Source of the DNA: Trichoderma breve
Lineage: Eukaryota > Ascomycota > Sordariomycetes > Hypocreales > Hypocreaceae
Direction of reading: 5' to 3'
DNA: 64,000 nt
NCBI RefSeq assembly: GCF_028502605.1
Contig: NC_079237.1
Coordinates: forward strand, 3,224,001 to 3,288,000
Positions 9,714-20,527 of the stretch are shown one piece after another. Both the position numbers and the translations under genes were made by a program. Below the pieces are notes generated by a model. That model was not told the origin of the DNA and ran no database searches. It saw only the letters and a program-made list of their open reading frames with translations. Each line of letters begins with the position of its first letter. Position 1 is the first letter of the stretch.

Positions 9714-11907
9714 AATTGAACTAGTAGGCGGGCTTGGGTTGGATTTGAGTGTCCAGGAGAGCAAATGTGACAACAGAAGTGATTGTGAGTCAGTAATTAT
9801 GTGATTTTCTGCTTAGATGAAGGGAAGCTTATGATACTTGTATGTATGCACGTAGCCTGGGGAGAGGGATAGAATATTTCGAAAGGTAAGCCCTTTCCCT
9901 GGAACATATATAATTCTCCAATCTGAATTCGGATTCGCACGAGATCTATATATAAGCAAGATATCAAAGCATCTTAAAGCCCTTGTGCAATTACCGATTT
10001 TAATGCGAGATTTGGAATCATCCATTTCCTCATAGCCCCAACGCAAAGCCGTAGGAAGAAGGATTCAGGCAGAAGGATTTAGGGAGAAGGGTTTGTCGGC
10101 GTTAGGGAATTCAACATTGCTAAATCCTTCTCGCTGTAGTTAGTCCTAGTTTGCAAACGCAGTCCGACCAATAAGAAGGATTTAGTAGATTTGACGAGAG
10201 TTATGAATGTGACAATAAATCGCAGAGCAATCAGCCAACAAATCTGTTGTGGTTCGAGCACCGAATGGTTCAGTCAGGACCTTTATCCAATTGTTCCCTC
10301 CATATTTGTCCTTATAAGTGATCTAAAGGGCTAGGTAGATACAGTAGGTGCCTTTCAGTTGTTCGGTATGTGATGCGCTTGATTGTTCCCAAGGGATAAA
10401 CTAGTAATACAGGGTAGGTTTATGTTAGCAGGAGAGTTAGGGTGAAGCCAGGCAGTGATAGTCCCACCACTGTATTATCTCGTAGCTTTAAGTAAGCAGA
10501 ACTGAAGCCAGAAGGGGAATCCAGCAAAAAATGGACTAGAACTATGTAGTCAGAGGTTCAGCTTTAAGCAACCCGGACGCTTATTTCGGATCTATTAAGT
10601 ACATCCCGAAAACTTATATTTAGAAAGACAATTGATTAAATAGACTTTCTCTATAGTACAGTGATCCCAGACACTTATTCCGGTTACATAATTCTACCTA
10701 CCTATCTTACATAGACACAGCAAACTCATATGTATTCAACTAAATAGGTGCTGTACAGCATGTACTCTTCACGTATACTTTACTCTTCCGAGACGCCCTA
10801 TCGTTCTCTTTTCTCCGATAAATTTTCGCAAAGAAAGCATGAGTACGCCCTAATAGTGCATACTAAAATGCCTCAGAAGCTTAGGCAGCAGAGGCAAACA
10901 AAATCTTAGCATCGTGGGCTAAGTCTCCGAAGCGTTTGCAAGGACCAGCCGACGTCTACTTGTATGTCAACCATGTGGGGGAAGGCTGATCCAATCACAG
11001 CGATGCCGATATTCACTTTCGGCGTCCAAACAACATACCCCGTATCGATGCCGAGAAATCGTCAATGCGCCAGGCCCAAGCGTTTAGGCATAATAGCAAG
11101 ATTTCGGACGAGCTCATTGACGCACCCACTTGAATAAGGCTAGCAGTTTCACCAGTGAGGGTCGTACACTACACGTGGTTCAATTCGTCGTTGCGGAGGA
11201 CCGGAGAGGAGCTCTGGTAACGGCGATATCTAGGGACAATAGCGGTGCGCCCGAGCTGTTGTATTTGCCTCTTTTTTTACTGTACATCAGATATCACTCA
11301 GAGAGACACTAATGGAGACTTTACAGTCAAGGGCACAAAGACTCAACTAAAACCCATCTCTAAAAATATACCGATCAAGTAGACAATATCACAGCGCCTG
11401 GACTTGCAGCCACGACGACTCACCCAACAAACTGTTCGCAGAATTGACACAACCATTGCTCGTCTAGCAAACTCTTCGATGAACTCACAGGATATACTTA
11501 CACAGCCCCCTAAGGCTTACAACTGCGGTAAGATCATCTAGATCTCATCCTCAACAATCTTTGATAAGATTGAATTCCATCTCTTCATAGTATCTGAATA
11601 TGAGCAATTCGCAATTAAAATAACGAGACTTGTCATCTCTGATCCACTCCTCCGCAATCTCAATCTCGCATAAACCTTTATCTCCAACCTACATCTCAGC
11701 TGAAAAATCATAAGAAGCTAGTCTCATCTATACGGTAGACTCGCTTGACGACGACAACACTCCCAACCAACTCCGCTGATCCACAAACGCTCAAACCACC
11801 ATACAATCCCTTCCCAGTCTCTCCCCGTCTAGAACGAACACAGACTCCGATTCACGCAATCCCCAAAGCAGCCTACCGCTTCCCAAAATCCTCATCCTCA
11901 TCTTTCC
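9714..11907. other. Gene-free AT-rich to C-rich spacer
   Basis: Over 2 kb with no convincing coding region. Frames are short and do not resemble proteins. Two similar 19-base stretches (10571-10589 and 10665-10683) lie in the same orientation. From about 11340 the plus strand becomes C-rich towards the precursor gene. It may hold long-range promoter sequence or decayed transposon DNA, but nothing recognisable remains. Confidence 0.5.
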
Positions 11908-11914
11908 TATAAAT
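11908..11914 (+). promoter_or_regulatory. TATA-like box of the repeat-precursor gene
   Basis: TATAAAT lies 89 bases before the start codon at 12003 and is followed by a pyrimidine-rich tract, a typical fungal core promoter layout for a strongly regulated gene. The placement is seen; its role is inferred. Confidence 0.45.
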
Positions 11915-12002
11915 CCCCCCCTTCTCCCTCCCTCCATTCCAACATTCTTATTCCTCTTCCATCCTCAACAGATAATAACAAAACAGTTAGCAATCTTTCA
12001 AG

Positions 12003-13313
12003 ATGCAGTTGTCCGCTCTTCTCGCTCTCCTCCCTCTGGCCGCTGCCCTTCCTCAGTCCCGGGGACCCGTCGAGGCCCGCGATGGTCAAGTAGACGGGTG
12101 CACGGCTCAGGCTGACCAGTGTTACTCTAACTGCAGAGCGAGGTTCAGCCACGGTGCCGGGTTCATAGAGCCCATTGTATACAAGTCCTGCTACACCGGA
12201 TGCAACGATGCCTTATGGCAGGTAAGCTACAACAGCCCTGCCCAGTTAATCCCTACTTCGCTATAAGCTATTCGGCTATTCGTATATCCCTCCAGCATGA
12301 CTAAACCTACTGTAGTGCACCAACAAGAATGCAACTGAAAAGCGCTCTGTCGAGGCGGCCCCGGTTGAAATCCGCAGCAGCAAAGAGGATGAGTGCAACA
12401 CCGCGTATGACGATTGTTGCGCCCCCTTTGGCAAAGGTACCTATAGCGAAGGAAGAAACCTAATGATTATGGCATGCCCCGGCGGCCGTGATCAATGCAG
12501 CAAGGTGTTTAACGACGTAAGCTTTAATAATCCCCCTTTTATCCCTTTTTTTTTCTATAAGCTCTATATAACTAATTCTACTGCAGTGTATGGCGAACCA
12601 GGCTGAAAAGCGCTCTGTTGAGAAGGCCCCTGTTAAAACCCGCAGCAGCAAAGAGGATGAGTGCAACACCGCGTATGACGATTGTTGCGCCCCCTTTGGC
12701 AAAGGCACTTATAGTGAGGGAAGAAACCTAATGATCCTGGCATGCCCCGGCGGCCGTGGCCAATGCAGCAAGGTTTTCAACGACGTAAGCTTTAATAGTC
12801 CCCTTTTTATGTACAAGCTCTTCCACTTGATATAACTAACTGTACTGCAGTGCATGGCGAACCAGGCTGAAAAGCGCTCTGTTGAGGAGGCCCCGGTTGA
12901 AATCCGCAGCAGCAAAGAGGATGAGTGCAACACCGCGTATGACGATTGTTGCGCTCCCTTTGGCAAAGGCACCTATAGCGAAGGAAGAAACCTCATGATT
13001 TTGGCATGCCCCGGCGGCCGTGGTCAATGCAGCAAGGTTTTCAACGACGTAAGCTTTAATAGTCCCCTCCCTATCCTTATTTTTCTCCAAGCTCTTCCCC
13101 TTGATATAACTAACTCTACTGCAGTGCATGGCGAACCCGACTGAAAAGCGCTCCGTTGAAAAGGCCGCCATCCAAGCCCGAGACAACGGCTCGGAAGCCA
13201 CCACCGCCTGCTACGGTAACGTAGCCTCGTGCAAGCACAAGGGCACGCCCGTCGCCGAGTGCTACAGCAACCTCGCCCGCTGCATCCAGGACGTCCTCAA
13301 GAAGTTCGCGTAA
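12003..13313 (+). CDS. Secreted Cys-rich repeat precursor with KR processing sites
   Basis: Five exons (12003-12221, 12316-12516, 12587-12784, 12851-13048, 13125-13313), all joined in phase 0, encode 334 residues. Residues 1-16 form a signal peptide (hydrophobic LLALLPLAAA core). Module 1 has six cysteines (C-x6-C-x3-C-x18-C-x3-C-x6-C). Modules 2-4 are nearly identical, with C-x6-CC-x18-C-x6-C-x6-C. Module 5 has four. Each boundary carries EKR followed by SVE, a good site for the Golgi protease Kex2, so the chain should be cut into about five small disulfide-rich peptides (inference). The last cysteine of each module is encoded just after an intron. The family is not recognised; secreted peptide effectors, antimicrobial peptides or signalling peptides are possible. 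The whole layout (signal, repeats, dibasic sites) is seen directly in the sequence. Confidence 0.85.
12316..13124 (+). repeat. Three tandem exon-plus-intron units of about 270 bases
   Basis: Exons 2, 3 and 4 (201, 198 and 198 bases) are almost identical, and the introns after them share GTAAGCTTTAATA at the start and a TATAACTAA..CTACTGCAG end. Unit lengths are 271, 264 and 274 bases. The repeated unit is therefore exon plus intron, duplicated as DNA, and differs mainly in the middle of the introns. Confidence 0.9.
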
Positions 13314-13452
13314 AGAGCCATTTACGGCGACGTCTTGTCCTGGCAACCCGTTGCGCCCTTCTAGGGGACGTTGAGTGTGTGTGTACGCACGCCCTCACGG
13401 ATGATCCAAGGAGTGTCTCATCTGACAGGACAACGACCATGATGTGATGCGC

Positions 13453-13474
13453 CTGATATATCTAGATATATCAG
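13453..13474. repeat. 22-base perfect palindrome
   Basis: A 22-base sequence centred on TCTAGA, reading outwards GATATA and CTGA, equals its own reverse complement. It lies 140 bases after the precursor gene's stop codon and directly before the 16-base repeats. It could fold as a cruciform or end the transcript; no T-run follows. Confidence 0.6.
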
Positions 13475-13476
13475 AT

Positions 13477-13546
13477 CAAAGGGAAGGCTTAGCAAAGGGA
13501 AGGCTGAGCAAAGGGAAGGCTGAGCAAAGGGAAGGCTGAGCAAAGG
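13477..13546 (+). repeat. 16-base tandem repeats
   Basis: About four copies of a 16-base purine-rich unit (AAAGGGAAGGCTGAGC) in a row; the first has CTTAGC instead of CTGAGC and the last fades into GGGGAGG. It sits in the 3' flank of the precursor gene. Confidence 0.85.
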
Positions 13547-14377
13547 GGAGGATGAAAGGGGAGGGGTTTGAAAGGAATAGCATCACATCCATAAAAAGAG
13601 TCTACGACTTAGAAAAAAACCTAGCGAGACAATATATTTTGTGTCAACGGGAAATGAATTATCTCTCCTCTCCTGTGACTTGACTTACATTGACAATATT
13701 ATAGCAGTGTCATGTAGCGAGACAACAGCTTCTGTCTTAACAGGACATGGCTCATCTATGCTCTTCTATGACCTGACTTATATTGACCATATTCACAACA
13801 GCAGTATAGCCCATCAGGGAGTCCTTGTTCAAAGTCCAATATCACTCATCGCCCACCACTCACCACACAAAGACCTCATCACCAAAAACAGACGCAAAGA
13901 AAACAGGCATTAAGCCAGACAGCCAAGTCCATCCATGCACGTATATAATAACCCCCCTCTCTAGGTACCAAGCTACTAGTAGTAATACATCAAAACATTT
14001 GCCCTAACCCACAATCTCATCACTGAACCTTCCCTCCAACCTCTCTCCCCGTTGCTTTTTATAATCCTCCCCTCTAGCAAATCCCTTATTCGTGTAATAA
14101 GCTTTCATTTTCACTCCTCGCAAAACAAGCCTTCCGGGAAGAAGTTTGTTTTTGGGAGGTTTCTGCGCCATGCACTCCAAAAAAGTTTCCCCTGTTTCCA
14201 TCCAGTACTAATCCTTAAAAGAGAAAAGAAAAACAGAACAGCAGAAAGAATAAGAAACGAAAAGCTAAAAAGTATTACTGATACAAACCGCGAGGTTGTT
14301 TGTTTCACAAATGCCACTCATTATATGCAGATTTGACCCATAAAGGGGGAAAGAGTCTTTTGTCGAACCCGCTCCGG
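13547..14377. other. Convergent 3' spacer, no gene seen
   Basis: This lies between the ends of the precursor gene and INO80. A plus-strand frame at 13641-13913 contains two similar stretches (each with a 'DLTYID' reading) but has no protein character, and is taken as two copies of a roughly 30-base sequence rather than a gene. Confidence 0.45.
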
Positions 14378-17300
14378 TTAGGTGTCAATCATGCCATCGG
14401 CAATGGCGAGACGTTGCTTAGCCGTCTTTGCCCGCTTGCCAATCCCTTTTCCTCTGCCCTTTTTGCCCTTTGGCTCGCTTTCGGCTGGAGTAGCAGTGCC
14501 AGATGCACCAGGCTTGCTTCCATCGTCAAAGTTGCCCTCGCCTATAAAAGTAGGATTAGATTAGTCTCTGAGCTCCACATTTTCTTTTCAGACAGAGTAT
14601 GTGCCGGTCTGCTTACCTTCATGATACATGTCATCCAGGCTGGCGGGCGCATCTGTCCTCTTCCGCTTGCCGCCCTTCTTCTTCTGCTTCTCGTATTCTC
14701 CAGATTCAAGAAGTTCCTTCTCACGACGCTCAATCATCTCGGCTTGCTCGTCGTCAGCCAGCCACATGGCAATATCACGATTGCGGTTCTCTGGAGCACG
14801 GCGGCCGGAGAAGTCGACGCTAGCGCCTCCACCCTGAATAACGACTCGCTGGACTTCTTCCTTCTGAAGAGCACGCTTACGAATACGCTCTTCGATGGTA
14901 CCGCGAGTGATGAGTCGGTAGACGGTAACCTGCCTGGTCTGACCCAGTCTGTGTGCTCGGTCCATGGCCTGAGAATCAATGGTAGGATTCCAATCAGAGT
15001 CGTAGAAAATGACAGTGTCCGCAGACGTGAGGTTGATACCAAGGCCACCCGCACGAGTAGACAACAGGAAGATGAAAATCTCCGGGCGGGTCTGGAAGTC
15101 GTGCACGGTATCACGACGATCTTCCAATTTAGTTGAACCATCCAGTCGGCAGTACTTGTAGTTGCGGAAAGTGAGGTACTCTTCCATCATGTCGATCATG
15201 CGAGTCATCTGGAAGTACAGTAACACACGATGACCTTCAGCCTTGAGCTTGAATAGAAGCTCGTCTAGCTTGGCCAGCTTGCCGCTGTCGGTGACAAAGC
15301 GCTGCATGGAAGGAACCGCAATGTTGGTGAAACGCTTCTTGTCGTGGTCCGGCTTGGGGAAAATCTTGTTGATGGGGTATAGCTCCATCGGCACCTTCTT
15401 CTCGACCAGAGCACGCTCGTCGTATATCGTAGGTCCATAAAGCGTCTTACGAATATGGGTATTAAACATCACATTCTGGCGCTCAGCGACGGCGCTGGGA
15501 TTGTTGCAGAACACCTGGACAGGTGGAGCCGAAGCGCGAGGTCTTGCTGCCGGTTCCAGCCGGCTAAGGCCAGAGTCTCGGTAGGCTACCTTGGCAACAT
15601 TCATCAGGCTGCTGAGAATGCCCTCGTTGGTAATCTCTGCCAGAGGCTGCCAATTGCGGCGCTCTCGAATTTTCAACAGGCAATGAGCAGGCGTAAAGTT
15701 CTCATCTTCCTCATCATATGCGATGCTCATAGGACCCAGTCTATCACGCTTCTTAAGCTCTCCTACAGCACGGTCAAATAAATCGCTGTGTGTGGCCTTG
15801 TAGACGTCGCCAGCTGACGCATCAGCAAAGCGTAGCCACGAGAAGGCTTTGTCGTCGTCAGCACTGGCTTTGACATTCTCCGGCGTCCAGATGTTCATCA
15901 TGTGGTTCAAAGCCTTGTTGCGCCAGCCGGCCGTCTGGTTATCATGCCCAGCCTTGTCAAGTCGGCCGCCTTCCGTCCAGACGAGAGCCGGTAGCTCGTA
16001 GTCTACCAAGCTCCTGCTGGAGTATCCCACGGAGACAGTGCTACCCTCCCTGACAAACGAGGCGGTCTCGGCAAAGTATCCAAAGGAATAGGGGGCAGTC
16101 ACTTCTGCGCGTTCAAACAGGTCTGGGTGGTTGCAGACCTTTCTGAATTGCATGACCAAGTTCATCAAAGTACCCGAGTCCTGGTCGTCACCCATGGTAG
16201 CCTTTTCAACGAGGTCCATAATGTTGATCTGGTTACGCAGGTTGCTGTAGTAGGCCCGCTGTCTGTAGGTGAGGTTACAGAAGACGTCGAGTTCAATCTT
16301 GTCGCCAAGTTCCTTTTGCACATGCTTCTTGACACGACGAAGCATAAACGGCTTCAGAATCATGTGAAGACGCTTGAGCTGGTCCTCGTTCAGTTTCGTG
16401 TTACTCTGAGCGTGAGATTCAATGTCCTTGGAGAACCATTCACTGAATTCGTCGTGGGAGTCAAAGAGTGACGGCATGATGAAATGCAGCAAGGCCCAGA
16501 GCTCCTGCATGTTGTTCTGGATAGGAGTACCTGTAAGCAACAGGCGGTTTCGGCAGTGGAAGCCGAGTAAGCACTTCCAACGAGAACTGGACGAGCTCTT
16601 GATGGCTTGGGCCTCGTCGAGAATCATGTACTGCCATCGCATTTTCTGGAAGTAGGCCACGTCGGACACGACAAGCTGGTATGAGGTAACACAGACGTGG
16701 AAGGGCGCATCCTTTCGGTAGGTGGTGTGTTTCCGGTCCCAGAACTTTCGCAGCACTTTTCGGTCGCCAGCGCTTCCCCAATACGGGAGAATCTTGAACT
16801 CGGGAACGAACTTTGCAATTTCCTGTTGCCAATTGTGCAGGGTAGAAGCGGGCGCCACCACCAAAAACGGACCCCAAATGTCGTGCTTTTCGGCCAGGTA
16901 GGCCATGACGGAGATGGACTGGACAGTCTTGCCGAGACCCATTTCGTCTGCCAGGATACCGTTGATGCCTTGTTCGTAAAGGTTGACGAGCCAGTTGAGA
17001 CCCTTGAGCTGGTACTCTTTGAGCTGAGCATTGATGAGCTTGGGCTGCTCGATCTCGACGTCGCCGAGACCTGTTGGGTTTTGAAAGTTCATCTCGCCTT
17101 CGTCGTCCATGTCCAGGCCCTTGTTGTTGAAGTCGCGCGCCTTCTTCTGAGCTTCGGCAATGGCATTCTGAGCATTGGCCATGGCAGCCGCCTGCAGAAC
17201 AGACTCGTCCTCATTATCAAAGTCGAGGTTTTCAAAGTCGGTCACCTTGGAGCCCAAGGGCCCGGTGGGCTCTTGTATGGACAGCTTGTTCTCGGAAATC

Positions 17301-20300
17301 CGCCGCGCATCGGGGGCAATGTCGGGGTTATCCGTGCTGCGTTCGACTTCATCCGTCTTGATCTTCTTGCCGATAAAGTGCGAGTAAAGTTCGGTCTGAG
17401 AGATGAGAAAGTTGAGCTTCCTCTTCTGGCGAGCGGCTTCGCGGTCAGCTTCTTCCTTTCGAGCATTCTCAATCTCCTGCTTCTCGGCAGCCTTGCGCAG
17501 ATCACGCTCTTCGCGCTCGTTGCGCTTCCAGAAGCCCATCATGTCACGCATGACACGCTTTGCACGGGCCTGCAGGTCCTTGGTGCCCTTGTTCGTGCGT
17601 AGCTGCCAGCGCTTGGCCTCCTTGGAAGCCAGAATGGCCGTCTTCTTGAGATTGGAACCTCTGGTAGCATAAGAGTCGACGGCGAGCTTGAACGTCTTGC
17701 TGACGTCTTTGCGGGCCATGTCACGCCAAATCTGATCGTAAATTTGGTTGTAGCCCTTGGAGATGAATTTCTTTTCGAGATCCGGCACGTCATCGACCTT
17801 TTCCTTGTCCTTGGTAGATTCGGCCTTTTCCTTGGTAGCCTTTTCTCCGTCGCCCTTGGACTTGCCCTTGATCTTGATGCGAACTCGGCCCTCTTCTTTG
17901 GGCGGCAGCTCTTCACCAGCATCCAGAGCGGCCTGGGCAGCCTCTGCAGAATCCTTCTCGGCTTGCTTCTGTTCCTTGGATTTTTTAGGTCGTGTTCCTC
18001 CGCGGCCCTTGCCCTTCTTAGGGGTCTCAGCATCGGATGCCAGGAAGCTGGACATGGTACCACCTTCAAGGTTGAGCTCAACGTTGCGGGCAGGGCCCTT
18101 GATGCCCTTTTGTAGAATGAGTTTCGTTTGCTGGGCCTTCTTGTTGGCCCTCTCGGCATCACGCAAATGTTTCTGGCGCTCTTCTTCATCTTCAGCAGCT
18201 TCGGCTCTAGCGAGGGCGGCCTCCTTCTGTTCAATGGTGACGGCCATTGATTTTTCACGTCGTCGCTTTCGCTGCATGTCCTTTTTACGCTCCTTTTCGG
18301 CAAAGAGTTCTTGTTCGCGGACCTCGTGGAGGGCCTCGTCGTAGAAGACATCGTCGTATCGGCGTTTTCCTAGATCCGAGTGCTCGGCCAGTCTCTTTCC
18401 AGTGGTTTTGACAAACTGTTCGCGTCGGGCATAGGCTCTGTCAGAGTCGAGATCAGCCATAGTGCGCTGGCGTTTGAAAGCTCCCTCTTTGTAAGCTCGA
18501 TCGCTAAACTCTGTCTCATCCAGAGACTCAGCCTGCTTGTCAAGCAGTGCCTCATGATTCTGAATTGACCTTTCCATTTCGCTTGACCACGTCTTCTGTT
18601 TGGGCTGGCCGTTGGCTTGTCGCTTTGACGGCGGTCGAGGAGTGGGAGACTCCTTCTTGATGGACGCGCGACGATTCTTTTTGGAGCCATCGTCTCCTCT
18701 AATCTCGGATGCACGGCCCTTGGTGGGTTTCTTGGCGGTCTTCTTCTTGATGACGATTTCGGGTCTCTTGACTGGGGCAGGTTCAGGCTCGGTATCAACC
18801 TCCTTCTCCATCTCGGTATCGCCGTCGTTGTCGGGCTCTCGGACCTCAAACACGGGGGGCGCCAGCGTAGGCTCTTTCTTGGGTGATGGCTCTTTGGCCG
18901 CGGGCTTGGGAGCGGGCTCGGAGTTGGAGAGGATGTTGGAAAAGGACATTGGGTCGGCAGCTCGGCTCTGAGATGCACCGTTAGCACGACAAGTTATTAC
19001 CGAATGATGATCAATCGATCATTGAGTTGTTTGAAGGGAAAAGATGGCGTGATGGAGAAGAGGCAAAAATGGCGATAGGGTATTGATAGTGAGGAGAGAG
19101 GGAAATAGAACAAGTCAAACAAACGAGTGTGGCCGAATTGTACAGGATCCGGCAGGATCTGTGTGCATGCGTGCGTGCGTATGTGTGTGTTTTTTTTTGT
19201 GTGTGTGTCTTTTTCCTCTTCTTGCTTTGGGGAGAAAAAGAGTTTGTACTTACAGAAGCCGGCTTCGGCGGTGACGGGGCTGCCAGTTCAGTCTTCATCA
19301 TGGGCGGCAGGGAGGTGCCGTTTGTTGCAGAATGCGTCGCGGCAGGCGCATGCCTCGAGACTGGTGAAGTCATGTGCGAGTGACGGCTGGGCGGACTGTG
19401 GGAGCCGGTCGTTGCGAGGGCTGGGTGGGAGTGCGAGAGAGACAGCGGGCTGGTCGGCCGGCGGTTGAAGGACGAAGCCCTGGCGCGAGGCGATGAATAA
19501 TTGTCGCCGTTGCGGTAAGACGACTGGTGTTGCTGGTCAATTGGCTGCGGGTACTGGTATGGCTCGCGGGAGTGGTACGGCTATAGGAGAGGGAAGAGAG
19601 AGAGGAAAATCACGTTAGAAGACGCGTTGAGAAATCAGGGATGGCGATGGTGCCGGCATGGCAAGGGTTGGTGAATTTGGGGTTGACGATTTTTTTTTTG
19701 GGGGGGGGGGGAGGGTGGTGGTGAGGAGAGATGATTGCATCGACGTTGGTGGAAGAGGAAAAAAAGGGTACGGCTCAATTGAACAAAGCAAAAGGCGCAT
19801 GCGCGTGGGCTTAAGGCCAAAAAGCGAAAGTGGACTTTTAGAAGGTTGAGGTGCTTACCTTTGGCGTGGCCACTTGGGGCGCGTGTTGCCTCGAGGCGGC
19901 GATGGGGCGCTCCTTGGTCGTGTCGGTTGTTGGATCGTAGACTCTGCCGCCGGGATGAAGGTCAGAGGCGGCGGCCGAGGCTGAGGCTGAGGCTGAGGCT
20001 GAGGACGATCGAGGTGATGCCGCGATGGGCACTGACACCGGCACTGACGAGACGGCACGAGGCGGAGGAGGATAGTAGGCGCCCGGCGGGTGCAGCGGCG
20101 AGGCAGAGGGGCCCTGCTGATGCGGCTGCTGTTGATGCTGCTGAAGCTGGTGATGGCCGGGCGACGGCGCCAGCACAGGCGGCAGCGGGTGCGCAGAAGC
20201 CGAGGACGCCGGCGTCGACGACGGCATGTATGGGCTGTGGTTCTGGCTATGGCGCGGCGGCGATTGGTGATGCGGGTTTGCGTCGCTGGATGCGTAGGGC

Positions 20301-20527
20301 AGAGGCGGATGGAACTCGGCCTGCGTGTGCGTCGAGGGAGACCGCAGGCTGAAGGTGGAGTGCCGCGAGCTGGGGTTCATCACGTCGCGCTGGCTGCGAT
20401 CTCTGTCCATCTCCCGCTCTCGTTCTCGCTCACGGTCTCGTTCCCGATCTCTGTCTCTGTCTCGGTCTCGATCTCGCTCGTCATCGCCGCGCCGGTGCAT
20501 CACCGTCGATCGGAAGCTCGAGTCCAT
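14378..20527 (-). CDS. ino80: INO80 chromatin-remodelling ATPase
   Basis: Four exons (19859-20527, 19254-19580, 14617-18967, 14378-14541) give 1836 residues, the expected size for fungal INO80. The N-terminus has an Arg/Asp and Arg/Glu dipeptide run and a Pro/Ser/His-rich disordered part. A charged coiled-coil region leads into the DBINO domain ([14 protein letters not shown].., about residues 735-860). Then come the Snf2 ATPase with DEMGLGKT (about 1005), the DEAQ box (about 1110), LLTGTPIQN, a long insertion typical of INO80, and the helicase C half with [17 protein letters not shown] motif VI sequences (about 1635). The C-terminus is basic. INO80 slides nucleosomes and exchanges H2A.Z in transcription, replication and repair. 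The first and second introns are unusually long (278 and 286 bases); the second holds a TG-rich run. Confidence 0.95.

Noticed and set aside
16697..17602. 301-codon plus-strand frame
   Set aside because: Antisense shadow of INO80 coding sequence.
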